Origin: CALCKU01 sp964654665
GTDB taxonomy: Bacteria > Pseudomonadota > Alphaproteobacteria > Caulobacterales > Maricaulaceae
Length of the DNA stretch: 64,000 nt
Assembly (NCBI GenBank): GCA_964654665.1
Contig: CAZZKV010000005.1
Location: 49,529-113,528, forward strand
Direction: 5' to 3'
Shown here one piece after another: positions 34,632 through 44,554 of the stretch (its first letter is position 1; the number at the start of each line of letters is the position of its first letter). The translations under genes and the position numbers were made by a program. Below the pieces are notes generated by a model. It saw nothing but the letters and a program-made list of their open reading frames with translations. It ran no database searches and was not told where the DNA came from.

Positions 34632-34856
34632 ATGACGCCCGTACTAAAAACCGTAAACCCCGCGACCTTGAATTTCGCACAAGCGATCTTAAAGGAAGCA
34701 GGCATTGAGCATTTTGTTATGGACGTTAATGCCTCTGTCATTGATGGTTCTATCGGGGCTGTACCGCGCCGGCTTATGGTAATTGATGAGGATAAAGAAG
34801 CGGCATTGAGTGCGTTAGAAGCGGCAGGCATGGGGGATGAGGCATTTCGCGGTTAA
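34632..34856 (+). CDS. DUF2007 domain-containing protein
   Basis: A 74-aa protein of the DUF2007 family ('putative signal transducing protein'). The ATVNPATLNFAQAILKEAGIEHFVMD-type helix-strand start and VPRRLMVIDEDKEAALSALEAAG end are characteristic (here VNPATLNFAQAILKEAG). It is a ferredoxin-like small fold of unknown function. An AGGAGAT site precedes the ATG. It is divergent from the polyprenyl synthase gene. Confidence 0.85.
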   Translation: MTPVLKTVNPATLNFAQAILKEAGIEHFVMDVNASVIDGSIGAVPRRLMVIDEDKEAALSALEAAGMGDEAFRG

Positions 34857-34948
34857 CCGGCGTTCATGGATGCAGCTTAGGTAAAATCCTCTCTTGAAAT
34901 CCGTTTGTTTCCTTATAGGTTGCGGCCAAATTGCATAGGGCCAGATTC

Positions 34949-35872
34949 ATGGCGAAGACTGATACACAACCGCTTTCCTTTCAGGGTCTTATCCTGACCT
35001 TGCAACATTATTGGGCCGCGCAAGGCTGTGTGATATTGCAACCCTTTGATACAGAGGTCGGTGCGGGGACTTTGCATCCGGCTACTGTTTTGCGTTCACT
35101 TGGACCAAAGCCTTGGAATGTTGCCTATGTGCAGCCCTCACGTCGCCCCGCCGATGGTCGCTATGGCGAAAACCCGAACCGGCTGCAACATTATTATCAG
35201 TTTCAAGTGATCATGAAACCTAATCCCGCCAATTATCAAGAGCTGTATTTGGGTAGTCTTGAGGCCATTGGCATTGATATGGACCTCCATGATATCCGGT
35301 TTGTCGAAGACGATTGGGAAAATCCTACTGTTGGTGCTTGGGGTCTGGGGTGGGAAGTTTGGTGCGATGGCATGGAAGTATCCCAATATACCTATTTTCA
35401 GCAAGTCGGTGGTCTTGATCTTGACCTTGTCTCGGGCGAGCTGACTTATGGCCTAGAGCGCCTCGCCATGTATGTGCAGGGCGTCGATAATGTCTATGAC
35501 CTTGTCTTTACTGAAGCCAATGAAGCTAACGGAACGCCCGAAGTGCTTTACGGTGATGTCTTCCATCAAAACGAAGTCCAACAATCGACTTACAATTTCG
35601 AACAGGCCGATACGGATAAGATTTTGGAGCGCTTTAAAATGGCTGAAGCTGAATGCCAGCATTTATTAGATCTGGATAACCCGCTCCCGCTCCCTGCTTA
35701 TGAGCATGCTCTTAAGGCTAGTCATCTCTTTAACGTGCTTGATGCGCGCGGTGTTGTCTCTCCAACGCAACGCCAAGAATATATCAAACGTGTGCGTGAC
35801 CTTGCTAAGGGTTGCGCTGATAAGCATTTGCAGGTTGAAAAGAGCATGGCCCATCAGCCATGGAGAGTGTAA
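34949..35872 (+). CDS. glyQ: glycine--tRNA ligase alpha subunit
   Basis: A 307-aa class II synthetase subunit: LSFQGLILTLQHYWAAQGC, QPSRRPADGRYGENPNRLQHYYQ, DLDLVSGELTYGLERLAMY and GVVSPTQRQEYIKRVRDLA. It forms the alpha2beta2 glycyl-tRNA synthetase with glyS. The ATG at 34949 (AGGG 9 bases before) was chosen over an in-frame TTG at 34931. Its stop shares bases with the glyS start (TAATG). Confidence 0.97.
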   Translation: MAKTDTQPLSFQGLILTLQHYWAAQGCVILQPFDTEVGAGTLHPATVLRSLGPKPWNVAYVQPSRRPADGRYGENPNRLQHYYQFQVIMKPNPANYQELYLGSLEAIGIDMDLHDIRFVEDDWENPTVGAWGLGWEVWCDGMEVSQYTYFQQVGGLDLDLVSGELTYGLERLAMYVQGVDNVYDLVFTEANEANGTPEVLYGDVFHQNEVQQSTYNFEQADTDKILERFKMAEAECQHLLDLDNPLPLPAYEHALKASHLFNVLDARGVVSPTQRQEYIKRVRDLAKGCADKHLQVEKSMAHQPWRV

Positions 35873-37941
35873 TGGCTGAGCTTTTGTTTGAAGTTTTTTG
35901 CGAAGAAATACCGGCGCGCATGCAGCAAAGGGCAGGCGCTGATTTATCCAAAGCGCTTGTCGATGGGCTGACCAAAGCGGGTCTCACAGTTGAGGGGGAG
36001 CATTGCTATACAGGGCCGCGGCGGTTGGTGTTTATGGCCGATGTTCCGCTACGCTCGCCCGATATCTCCGAAGAGCGTAAAGGCCCGCGTGTTGGCTCGC
36101 CAGAGCCGGCTTTGGCGGGCTTTATGCGCGGGGCTGGACTGTCTGATATTTCAGAAGCAAAAATCCGTACAGATCCGAAAAAAGGCGAGTTTTATGTCGC
36201 CGTGATAGAAAAACCGGGCGTTGATAGCGCAGTGATTATACAAGAGCTTATTCCGGCCATTATGAATAATTTTCCATGGCCTAAATCAATGAAATCGGGC
36301 CGCTCGACCTTTCGATGGGTGCGGCCTTTGCAATCCATGATCTGTTTGTTGGATGGCAAAGTCGTCGATTTTGAAGCGGGCGGGATACGAACGGGCAATT
36401 CCACCGAAGGGCACCGTCGTCACGGTAAAGGTCCGTTTGCGGTCAAAAACTTTACCGATTATCGCCATATATTAGAAGACCAAGGCCATGTCATGATTTG
36501 CACATGCGAGCGCAAAGATAAAATTCTGAGCGAAGCCCACGCAGCCTGCAGTGCCAAGGGGTTAGAGCTTGTTGAAGACGAAGGCCTTCTGAATGAAGTA
36601 GCGGGTCTTGCCGAATGGCCTGTCGTGATTTTGGGCGATATGGACCCGTCTTTCCTAGAGCTCCCGGGCGAAGTTATTCGCCTTTCTATGCGCACACATC
36701 AAAAATATTTTGCTGTGCGTGACCCAAAGACTGGAAAGCTTGCGCCGCATTTTATTGTTGTGGCAAACCAAGTTGCGCCGGACGGGGGCAAAGAGATCGC
36801 AAAAGGTAATAGTAAGGTTTTATCGGCCCGCCTTGCCGATGCGCAATTTTTCCAGTCAGAAGATGCTAAGAGAAACCTTATCGATTATTATGATAAGCTT
36901 GATACGGTGGTTTTTCATAAAAAACTTGGATCGATCCAAGATAAAGCGAAACGGGTTGCGGCCCTTGCCCGCGAACTTGCCCCACAAGTTGGAACCAATC
37001 TTGATAAAGCCGAGCAAGCCGCAAAGCTAGCCAAATGTGATCTGGTCACGCAAACTGTGGTCGAATTTACTTCGCTGCAAGGCCAGATTGGTAGTTTGAT
37101 GTACAGACGCGAGGGCGGAGACGCCGATATAGCCGCCGCGATTGAAGATCATTATAAACCACAGGGACCTAGCGATGCCGTTCCCACCAATCCCGTCGCA
37201 GTGGCTGTAGCACTAGCGGATAAACTTGATACGCTTTTCCAATTTTGGCGTATTGATGAGAAACCAACAGGGAGTAAAGATCCATTTGCATTAAGGCGGG
37301 CTGCTCTTGGGGTCATTCGCTTGATATTAGAAAATAATATCCGAATTAATGACATAGTAAATCGGGCCCAAATGTGGATTTTGCAATCCGAGCCATCTTT
37401 AGGAGCGGCAGTTGCGGACGAAAAGGCGGGTAATTTGATCGCCTTCATTCACGATCGCCTGAAAGTTTACCTCCGTGACAAAGGCCTTCGTCATGACATT
37501 ATCGATGCGGTTTTCGTGCTTGGGGAAGATGATCTTGTTGCTATGGTTAACCGCGTCACGGCCTTGCAATCCTTCCTTGATACAGCGGAGGGTAAAAATC
37601 TTCTTGCAGGTTATAAGCGCGCGACGAATATATTAAAAGCCGAGGCGAAAAAGGGGGATTTGCCTTCAGGCGCGATTGGCACATTGTCGCAGACAGAGGC
37701 GCGCGATTTAGAAGCCAGTCTTTCGAAAGCGAAAGTCGCTATTGACGCCGCATTGGCAGGAGAGGCCTATTCTACGGCAATGACAGCGCTGTCGGAATTA
37801 CGCGACCCGATTGATATGTTTTTTGAAAACGTCAGGGTCGTGACTGATGATGCCGATATGCGTGCAAACAACCTTAGACTTTTAAGTCTGATACGTGATA
37901 CGGCGCATCAAATCGCTGATTTTGACGTGATTAACGGTTAA
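35872..37941 (+). CDS. glyS: glycine--tRNA ligase beta subunit
   Basis: A 689-aa subunit starting MAELLFEVFCEEIPARMQ, with the DALR-type anticodon-binding C-terminus (VTALQSFLDTAEGKNLLAGYKRATNIL). Internal landmarks are LIPAIMNNFPWPKSMKSG and LSMRTHQKYFA, both standard for GlyS. Start is fixed by the TAATG junction with glyQ. ppdK follows by 36 bases in the same orientation, the usual alphaproteobacterial order. Confidence 0.97.
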   Translation: MAELLFEVFCEEIPARMQQRAGADLSKALVDGLTKAGLTVEGEHCYTGPRRLVFMADVPLRSPDISEERKGPRVGSPEPALAGFMRGAGLSDISEAKIRTDPKKGEFYVAVIEKPGVDSAVIIQELIPAIMNNFPWPKSMKSGRSTFRWVRPLQSMICLLDGKVVDFEAGGIRTGNSTEGHRRHGKGPFAVKNFTDYRHILEDQGHVMICTCERKDKILSEAHAACSAKGLELVEDEGLLNEVAGLAEWPVVILGDMDPSFLELPGEVIRLSMRTHQKYFAVRDPKTGKLAPHFIVVANQVAPDGGKEIAKGNSKVLSARLADAQFFQSEDAKRNLIDYYDKLDTVVFHKKLGSIQDKAKRVAALARELAPQVGTNLDKAEQAAKLAKCDLVTQTVVEFTSLQGQIGSLMYRREGGDADIAAAIEDHYKPQGPSDAVPTNPVAVAVALADKLDTLFQFWRIDEKPTGSKDPFALRRAALGVIRLILENNIRINDIVNRAQMWILQSEPSLGAAVADEKAGNLIAFIHDRLKVYLRDKGLRHDIIDAVFVLGEDDLVAMVNRVTALQSFLDTAEGKNLLAGYKRATNILKAEAKKGDLPSGAIGTLSQTEARDLEASLSKAKVAIDAALAGEAYSTAMTALSELRDPIDMFFENVRVVTDDADMRANNLRLLSLIRDTAHQIADFDVING

Positions 37942-37977
37942 TAGATTAACGGCTAATATAAGAAGGGCTATCGTCCA

Positions 37978-40626
37978 ATGACACAATGGGTTTACGCATT
38001 TGGTGGGGGCAATGCGCAGGGCGATACCTCCATGAAAAATCTTCTGGGCGGTAAGGGTGCTAATCTTGCCGAAATGGCCAGCCTTGGGCTACCGGTACCG
38101 CCGGGTTTTACCATGACTACGGAGGTTTGCACAGCTTATTATGATAATGGCGAAACCTATCCAGAGGGTCTAAATTTACAGCTTGAAGAAGGCTTGTCTC
38201 ATATTGAAAAATTGACAGGCAAAATATTTGGCGATGCCGCTAATCCGTTATTGGTATCAGTACGCTCTGGTGCGCGGGCCTCAATGCCCGGGATGATGGA
38301 TACGGTTTTAAATTTGGGCCTTAATGATGAAACTGTTGAAGGTCTGGCGAAGCTCTCTGGTGATCGCCGGTTTGCCCTTGATAGTTATCGCCGGTTTATC
38401 ACCATGTATTCTGATGTGGTTATGGGGGTGCATCACCATAAATTCGAAGATATTCTGGATCGTCATAAAGATGATCGAGGCTATATGCTGGATACGGAAA
38501 TGAGCGCTAATGATTGGGCCTCTGTCATTGGTGATTATAAAAAAGCTGTACAACATGCGTTAGGCCGTGATTTTCCTCAAGACCCGCGTGAGCAATTACA
38601 AGGTGCTATTGATGCGGTGTTTGGGTCTTGGATGAATGAACGGGCGATTGTGTATCGCCGCCTTAATGATATTCCGGCAGCATGGGGCACAGCGGTCAAT
38701 GTGCAGGCTATGGTTTTTGGCAATATGGGCGAGACATCGGCTACGGGCGTAGCCTTTACGCGCGATCCGTCTACGGGCGAAGATGCTTATTACGGCGAAT
38801 TTCTTATCAATGCCCAAGGCGAGGATGTGGTCGCCGGTATTCGTACACCACAAACACTGACGAAAAAAGCACGGATTGCTATGGGTGAAGATGCTCCGTC
38901 AATGGAAGAGGCGATGCCGGATGTTTACGGACAATTGGCAGGAACCTTTGAAACGCTTGAATCGCATTACCGTGATATGCAGGACATTGAATTTACCGTC
39001 GAGCGGGGTATGCTCTGGATGTTGCAAACCCGAACGGGAAAACGCACTGCACGGGCAGCACTAAAAATTGCTGTTGATATGGCCGAAGCCGGGCAGATAA
39101 GCCGCCAAGAGGCCTTGATGCGGATCGAACCGCTTTCGCTCGATCAATTATTACACCCAACCTTAAGTCCCGATGCGCCGCGCGATGTTATTGCGATGGG
39201 CCTTCCGGCATCACCCGGCGCAGCTATTGGCGAAGTGGTTTTTAGTTCAGATGAAGCGGAAGAACTTAAAAAAGCAGGCCGTAAGGTGATTTTAGTTCGC
39301 GTGGAAACCAGTCCAGAGGATATTCACGGTATGCATGCCGCTGAGGCCATTGTGACAGCACGGGGTGGAATGACGTCTCACGCTGCTGTTGTTGCACGCG
39401 GTATGGGAACGCCGTGCGTATCCGGGGCGGGTGAAATCCGGATAGATTATGAGGCGCAGCAATTTTCTGTTTTGGGCCGTATTATTAAAAAGGGTGAGAT
39501 CGTTACAGTTGACGGGGCGACGGGGCAGATATTTTTAGGAGCTGTGGATATGGTGCAACCGGAATTATCTGGTGATTTTGCTACTGTTATGACATGGGCT
39601 GACGAGTTTCGAACGCTCGGTATTCGCACCAATGCAGAAACGCCTATGGATGTTCAAACGGCCAAGGATTTTGGAGCCGAAGGGATTGGGCTTTGCCGCA
39701 CTGAACATATGTTTTTCGAAGCCCAACGTCTTGCACATTTCCGCGAAATGATTTTGGCGACAGATAAGGCTGGGCGTGAAGAGGCTTTGGCTAAGATATT
39801 ACCGGTGCAGCGCGATGATTTCGCAGCGATTTTCCGTATTATGGGAGCCTTGCCTTGCACTATACGGTTGCTCGATCCACCGCTCCATGAATTTTTACCT
39901 CACACCGAAGCAGATATTCAAACTGTTGCCGATACTTTAGGACTTCCCACTAAGGAATTAATGGCGCGGGCGCGCGAGTTGGCTGAAAGTAACCCAATGC
40001 TAGGGCATCGTGGATGCCGTCTGGGGATTTCCTATCCTGAAATTTATGAGATGCAGGCGCGGGCCATTTTTGAAGCTGCATTGGCGGTTGAAACAGAAAC
40101 GGGGGTTAAGCCGACCGCTGAAATTATGATACCGCTTGTATCATCTGCCAAAGAATTAGAGCTTCTAAAGGCGGTAATAGAAAATGTTGCCGCTACTGTT
40201 GGCGTTCCGGATTACTCTATTGGTACAATGGTTGAGTTGCCACGAGCAGCATTGCGCGCAGGTGATATTGCCGAACATGCTGCTTTTTTTAGTTTTGGAA
40301 CTAATGATCTAACCCAAACCACATTTGGTCTCTCGCGCGATGATGCGGGTAAGTTTTTGCCGGATTATGTGCGGGCTGGCATCATGGAAAAAGACCCTTT
40401 TGTGACGCTTGATCAAGATGGAGTTGGAGACCTGATTGCTATTGCAGCTGAACGAGGGAAAGCCGTGAAACCTGATATTAAGCTCGGTATTTGCGGCGAA
40501 CATGGCGGTGATCCAGCCTCTATTCAGTTCTGTCATAATACAGGCTTGGACTATGTTTCCTGTTCGCCTTATCGCGTGCCCATTGCCAGATTAGCAGCCG
40601 CTCAAGCTGCGATTGATAAGGCGTAG
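37978..40626 (+). CDS. ppdK: pyruvate, phosphate dikinase
   Basis: An 882-aa enzyme with three parts. The N-terminal nucleotide-binding domain carries GGKGANLAEMASLGLPVPPGF and SVRSGARASMPGMMDTVLNLGL. The phosphohistidine swivel domain carries GGMTSHAAVVARGMGTPCV. The C-terminal PEP/pyruvate barrel carries GIGLCRTEHMFF, GTMVELPRAALRAGDIAE and FFSFGTNDLTQTTFGLSRDD. It interconverts pyruvate + ATP + Pi and PEP + AMP + PPi, giving gluconeogenic PEP. Full length for the family. It lies behind glyQS with a short gap; no intrinsic terminator is evident. Confidence 0.98.
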   Translation: MTQWVYAFGGGNAQGDTSMKNLLGGKGANLAEMASLGLPVPPGFTMTTEVCTAYYDNGETYPEGLNLQLEEGLSHIEKLTGKIFGDAANPLLVSVRSGARASMPGMMDTVLNLGLNDETVEGLAKLSGDRRFALDSYRRFITMYSDVVMGVHHHKFEDILDRHKDDRGYMLDTEMSANDWASVIGDYKKAVQHALGRDFPQDPREQLQGAIDAVFGSWMNERAIVYRRLNDIPAAWGTAVNVQAMVFGNMGETSATGVAFTRDPSTGEDAYYGEFLINAQGEDVVAGIRTPQTLTKKARIAMGEDAPSMEEAMPDVYGQLAGTFETLESHYRDMQDIEFTVERGMLWMLQTRTGKRTARAALKIAVDMAEAGQISRQEALMRIEPLSLDQLLHPTLSPDAPRDVIAMGLPASPGAAIGEVVFSSDEAEELKKAGRKVILVRVETSPEDIHGMHAAEAIVTARGGMTSHAAVVARGMGTPCVSGAGEIRIDYEAQQFSVLGRIIKKGEIVTVDGATGQIFLGAVDMVQPELSGDFATVMTWADEFRTLGIRTNAETPMDVQTAKDFGAEGIGLCRTEHMFFEAQRLAHFREMILATDKAGREEALAKILPVQRDDFAAIFRIMGALPCTIRLLDPPLHEFLPHTEADIQTVADTLGLPTKELMARARELAESNPMLGHRGCRLGISYPEIYEMQARAIFEAALAVETETGVKPTAEIMIPLVSSAKELELLKAVIENVAATVGVPDYSIGTMVELPRAALRAGDIAEHAAFFSFGTNDLTQTTFGLSRDDAGKFLPDYVRAGIMEKDPFVTLDQDGVGDLIAIAAERGKAVKPDIKLGICGEHGGDPASIQFCHNTGLDYVSCSPYRVPIARLAAAQAAIDKA

Positions 40627-40775
40627 GCCGTTATTGCGCGGTTAAAAGGCTCTTATTCTATGAATGAGTTTAATTGTGAAATTAGGATGGTATTTCTAAT
40701 TTTATCCCTTATATGCAGCGTTGAAATGGATATTAAGGATATAATTATCCTTTAGGTTGTATTTTAATGCCTAAA

Positions 40776-40791
40776 TTAAGCCCTAATTAAC
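40776..40791 (+). promoter_or_regulatory. perfect CtrA-type binding site upstream of the SleB-like gene
   Basis: TTAA-GCCCTAA-TTAAC matches the CtrA consensus TTAA-N7-TTAAC exactly. It lies about 120 bases before the SleB-like start in the 282-base gene-free gap 40627-40908, with AT-rich promoter-like DNA after it. CtrA controls cell-cycle and wall genes in Alphaproteobacteria. The link to this gene is inferred from position. Confidence 0.5.
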
Positions 40792-40908
40792 CATAAGGCT
40801 TATCATATGTGATGATTATGTAACGCTTCTTACTGATTCTTAGATGAAGCTTACATATTGAGAAACAAAGCTTGTGAGAATCAAGTTAGGGCTGTAGGGA
40901 GCGCCGCT

Positions 40909-41649
40909 ATGACAAATATGCGCACAATTTTCGCGGGATGGACACTTGCTTTTGTGGCAGTTGGTTTTGCTGCCTCTGCGTTTCCGGCAATTGCACAAAA
41001 GGCTGCGGACCGCCGCGAGGCTGTGCAATGGCAAAGCCGGGCACAAAACTTCAAAGCCATTGATACGGGTGATGTAGCAATTTCAGATTTAGCAACACGT
41101 TTAACAGAGCAACATATTTCTGTTCAGAACCCGTTACTGCGTGACGCGATGCTTATTTCAGACATTATGAATGACACGAACGCGCTTAAGCAACGCGCAA
41201 CATTTGAAGCTCAGGAAAAACGATGCTTGTCCGAAGCTGTTTATTATGAAGCCCGATCTGAGACTTTATCGGGTCAAAAAGCTGTGGCCGAAGTTGTTTT
41301 GAACCGTGTTAATAGTAAACATTTCCCATCGACAATTTGCGCAGTTGTTTATCAGGGCGCGGAACGAACAACGGGATGCCAGTTTAGTTTTACATGTGAT
41401 GGGTCAACCTTGATTGAACCGCGCGGGAGAGCATGGATTCAGTCCCAAGATATTGCAGCATTGGTTATAACCAAGGGTGTGCACCCTATTACGCGCCGTG
41501 CAACACATTATCATACGCATGAGGTGAACCCGGTGTGGTCAGGAAATTTGAAAATGACGGCGCGGGTTGGATCACATGTGTTTTACCGATTTGCGCCGCG
41601 TAAACGTAAGATTACGGCGCCAGAATTGCGCGTAGCGCCGCCATCGTAA
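40909..41649 (+). CDS. SleB-type cell wall hydrolase
   Basis: A 246-aa secreted protein: signal peptide (cleavage near FPAIAQ-KA), a variable linker, and a Hydrolase_2 (SleB) domain. The domain carries CLSEAVYYEARSETLSGQKAVAEVVLNRV, FPSTICAVVYQG and CQFSFTCDG, with the glutamate of EAVYYEAR as likely catalytic acid. It would cut peptidoglycan glycan strands as a lytic transglycosylase. The ATG at 40909 has TAGGGAG before it. Four conserved cysteines suggest disulphides. Confidence 0.9.
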   Translation: MTNMRTIFAGWTLAFVAVGFAASAFPAIAQKAADRREAVQWQSRAQNFKAIDTGDVAISDLATRLTEQHISVQNPLLRDAMLISDIMNDTNALKQRATFEAQEKRCLSEAVYYEARSETLSGQKAVAEVVLNRVNSKHFPSTICAVVYQGAERTTGCQFSFTCDGSTLIEPRGRAWIQSQDIAALVITKGVHPITRRATHYHTHEVNPVWSGNLKMTARVGSHVFYRFAPRKRKITAPELRVAPPS

Positions 41650-41714
41650 ATTACACTTTTCCTCTTTAAATATATGAATGTTTCAGGCAGCTTGCTTCTG
41701 TATTTGGAGGTTAT

Positions 41715-43508
41715 ATGCGTTCTGTTTTTAATCTATCGCTCATGGCTATTTTTGGAGCTTTCTGTCTAGGTATCTCTGCGGTAGCTCCTGTTTATGCTAA
41801 AGAGCCAGCCAGTGCGGGCGCGCGCGCTTTATTGAGTTTCGATAGCCGCTTTCATCCTGTTATTGCGAGTAAAGGCATGGTGTCGGCACAAGACCGTATT
41901 GGCGCGCAGGTTGGCCGTGATATTCTTGCGCGCGGCGGCAATGCTGTGGACGCGGCTGTTGCGACAGGTTTTGCATTGGCTGTGTCCCATCCACAAGCCG
42001 GAAATTTAGGCGGCGGCGGTTTTATGGTCATAGCATTATCGGGGCAGAAACAAGGTATTGAGGATAGAATTATTACCTTAGATTTTCGCGAAATGGCGCC
42101 TGCTGCTGCGTCTCGGGATATGTATATAGGCCCAGATGGTGACGTTGATAGCCAAAAATCACAATATAGCCATGCCGCCGCCGGTGTTCCGGGGACAGTT
42201 ATGGGGTTGCTTGATGCGTTGGATGCTTACGGAACTATGTCACGCCGCGAAGTGATAGGGCCTGCTATTCGGCTGGCGTCGCGCGGGGTTCCGGTTTCCT
42301 ATGGTTTGGCACAAAGCCTTGAAAACCATCGCGAACAACTCTTGCGTGATTCTTCATCTATTGAATATTTTCTAGATGGAGGCCGTGGGTTGAAAGTGGG
42401 AGACAATTGGATTCAACCAGATTTAGCCAAAACGTTGCGCCGGATCATGAAACAGGGAACGGAAGGGTTTTATAGCGGCGATATAGCTGATTTAATTATT
42501 GCAGAAATGCGGGACGGTAATGGCGTTATTACGCATAATGATTTAAAAAATTATCGTACGGTGACACGCGATGCTGTATCCGGTTACTATAGAGGCTATG
42601 AGATTTTTGCTATGCCGCCGCCTTCATCTGGCGGTGTTCATATATTGCAAATGCTCAATATTTTGTCAGGCTATGATCTTCAAGCCGATGGACATAATAG
42701 CGCAGCTTACCTTCATAAACTCATTGAATCGATGCGCCGGGCTTATGCTGACCGCTCAAAATATCTGGGTGATCCTGACTTTTTTGATGTCCCTGTTGCT
42801 GCGCTTATTGCGCAAGATTATGGCGACGCGCTCCGCGAGGATATTGATTTGGAAAAAGCAGCTTTGTCTGCAGATATATTGCCGGGCGCGGCGTTGAAGG
42901 ACGAAGGGCCATCGACAACGCATTATTCTGTTATTGATAAGGATGGGAATGCTGTTGCTGTAACCTATACATTAAATTTTTCTTACGGCAGCGGCTTATC
43001 TGTTGATGGAGGTGGGTTTCTGTTGAATAATGAAATGGATGATTTTTCAGCCAAGCCCGGTACGCCTAATGGTTATGGTTTAATAGGCGGCGTAGCCAAT
43101 AAGATTGAAGCCCGTAAACGCCCTTTATCGTCTATGACACCGTTAATTGTTAAAAAAGACGGGCATGTTGTTTTGGCTACGGGGAGCCCGGGCGGCAGCA
43201 CAATCATTACATCAGTTCTGCAAATGGTTTTAAATGTAACCGAGTGGAATATGAATTTGGCTCAGGCAACCAATATGCCGCGTATTCATCACCAATGGCT
43301 GCCTGATACTGTGGTGATAGAGCCGGGTATTTCTCATGATACTTTGATAAAGCTTAGAGATATGGGGCACCGGTTTCCGGCTAATGGCAAGGGCGGTATT
43401 GCCCGCACAACATTGGGTCGTGTGAACTCTGTCGGGATGCAGGATGGTGTAAGTCATGGAGCTGCGGACCCGCGTGGGCCTAAATCAGCCGCTATAGGGG
43501 TTGAATAA
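41715..43508 (+). CDS. ggt: gamma-glutamyltransferase
   Basis: A 597-aa secreted N-terminal nucleophile enzyme. It has a signal peptide (cleavage near VYA-KE), the large-subunit pattern ASKGMVSAQDRIGAQVGRDILARGGNAVDAAVATGFAL and GNLGGGGFM. Autocleavage occurs at GPST-THYSVIDKDGNAVAVTYTLN (nucleophile T401). The gamma-glutamyl-binding GSPGGSTIITSVLQ is also present. It cleaves glutathione in the periplasm. Length and landmarks are complete. It is monocistronic, convergent with the DUF1289 gene. Confidence 0.96.
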   Translation: MRSVFNLSLMAIFGAFCLGISAVAPVYAKEPASAGARALLSFDSRFHPVIASKGMVSAQDRIGAQVGRDILARGGNAVDAAVATGFALAVSHPQAGNLGGGGFMVIALSGQKQGIEDRIITLDFREMAPAAASRDMYIGPDGDVDSQKSQYSHAAAGVPGTVMGLLDALDAYGTMSRREVIGPAIRLASRGVPVSYGLAQSLENHREQLLRDSSSIEYFLDGGRGLKVGDNWIQPDLAKTLRRIMKQGTEGFYSGDIADLIIAEMRDGNGVITHNDLKNYRTVTRDAVSGYYRGYEIFAMPPPSSGGVHILQMLNILSGYDLQADGHNSAAYLHKLIESMRRAYADRSKYLGDPDFFDVPVAALIAQDYGDALREDIDLEKAALSADILPGAALKDEGPSTTHYSVIDKDGNAVAVTYTLNFSYGSGLSVDGGGFLLNNEMDDFSAKPGTPNGYGLIGGVANKIEARKRPLSSMTPLIVKKDGHVVLATGSPGGSTIITSVLQMVLNVTEWNMNLAQATNMPRIHHQWLPDTVVIEPGISHDTLIKLRDMGHRFPANGKGGIARTTLGRVNSVGMQDGVSHGAADPRGPKSAAIGVE

Positions 43509-43512
43509 CGCT

Positions 43513-43782
43513 TTATGCGCCTTCTGTGTTAGCTGTGGGTCGGCGGCGTTTATTCACTCTACGGCGGGAGCGACGCTCTTCAAGCTTAATACGTAAAGGC
43601 GGCATACGACCTTCAAGCTCTGCCAATATCGCCATGCGTTCTTCAGGTGTTTTCAGGGTCCAATAGGCAATTTCATCTTGGGTACGGCCACAGCCAAAAC
43701 AATGCCCGCTTTCCTTATCCATTGAACAGACCAATTGGCAGGGACTATCTATTGGTTCTAAATCTTCAAGAGTATCAGACAT
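43513..43782 (-). CDS. DUF1289 domain-containing protein
   Basis: An 89-aa protein with the DUF1289 cysteine pattern: PIDSPCQLVCSMDKESGHCFGCGRTQDEIAYW, probably a small zinc-binding domain. It ends in a long basic tail (EERRSRRRVNKRRRP). The ATG at 43782 begins right before the domain; an upstream in-frame start at 43896 would add 38 residues with no family match. Divergent from the DUF1638 gene. Confidence 0.88.
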   Translation of the reverse strand: MSDTLEDLEPIDSPCQLVCSMDKESGHCFGCGRTQDEIAYWTLKTPEERMAILAELEGRMPPLRIKLEERRSRRRVNKRRRPTANTEGA

Positions 43783-43887
43783 AACGGTCCTTTGTACAAT
43801 TATCGATTCTATATAGACAGTATCGCAGGAGTTTCTACAGAAAACAATCTCATAGCTATGTGGGTATAAAGCCGGTATAAGACACAT

Positions 43888-44487
43888 ATGGATCAACCCT
43901 CCTCCAAAACACTTATTCTAGCTTGCGGCGCGCTGGCGAAAGAAATTGTTTTTTTGAAAGACAGATTAGGTCGTGCTGCTGACCTGTATGAATTGAAATG
44001 CTTGCCAGCAGGCTATCACAATCGGCCATCGAAAATCGTGCCAAACCTGAAATCCATTTTGGATAAAGAGGGGCAGGCATATGAAACGATCTTAATTGGT
44101 TATGGAGATTGCGGAACAGGCGGCGCGTTAGACCGGCTTTTAATGGATTACCCTAAGGCAACTCGTTTACCTGGGGCGCATTGTTATGAGTTCTTCGCAG
44201 GTTCGGTATTATTTGCGGCAACGATGGAAGAAGAACTCGGCAGTTTCTTTTTAACGGATTATCTTGTTCGCCATTTTGATACGCTCATTATCAAGGGAAT
44301 GGGAATAGATCGGTTTCCTGAATTGCAACAGACTTATTTTGAACATTATAAACGCCTTGTCTATTTTTCTCAAATTGAAGATGCAAACTTGATTGCTTTG
44401 GCTGAAAAAGCGGCGGAAAGGCTTGATCTTGATTTTATCTATCGCCATGTCGGTTTTGGAGCATTGGAAACTGCGATCAGTATATAA
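43888..44487 (+). CDS. DUF1638 domain-containing protein
   Basis: A 199-aa protein of the DUF1638 family: LILACGALAKEIVFL at the N-terminus, ETILIGYGDCGTGGALDRLL and LPGAHCYEFFAGS. It has conserved Cys/His/Asp residues that may bind metal or cobalamin. The family is usually found next to corrinoid methyltransferase and RamA-like genes, as in the pairing here. Its function has not been established in detail. The RamA-like gene starts 67 bases downstream. Confidence 0.9.
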   Translation: MDQPSSKTLILACGALAKEIVFLKDRLGRAADLYELKCLPAGYHNRPSKIVPNLKSILDKEGQAYETILIGYGDCGTGGALDRLLMDYPKATRLPGAHCYEFFAGSVLFAATMEEELGSFFLTDYLVRHFDTLIIKGMGIDRFPELQQTYFEHYKRLVYFSQIEDANLIALAEKAAERLDLDFIYRHVGFGALETAISI

Positions 44488-44554
44488 GAGGCTTGATTAA
44501 CGCTGGACGCAATTTTGCATTGTGATATGGCCAATCGAAACGGTACTAAGGCTT

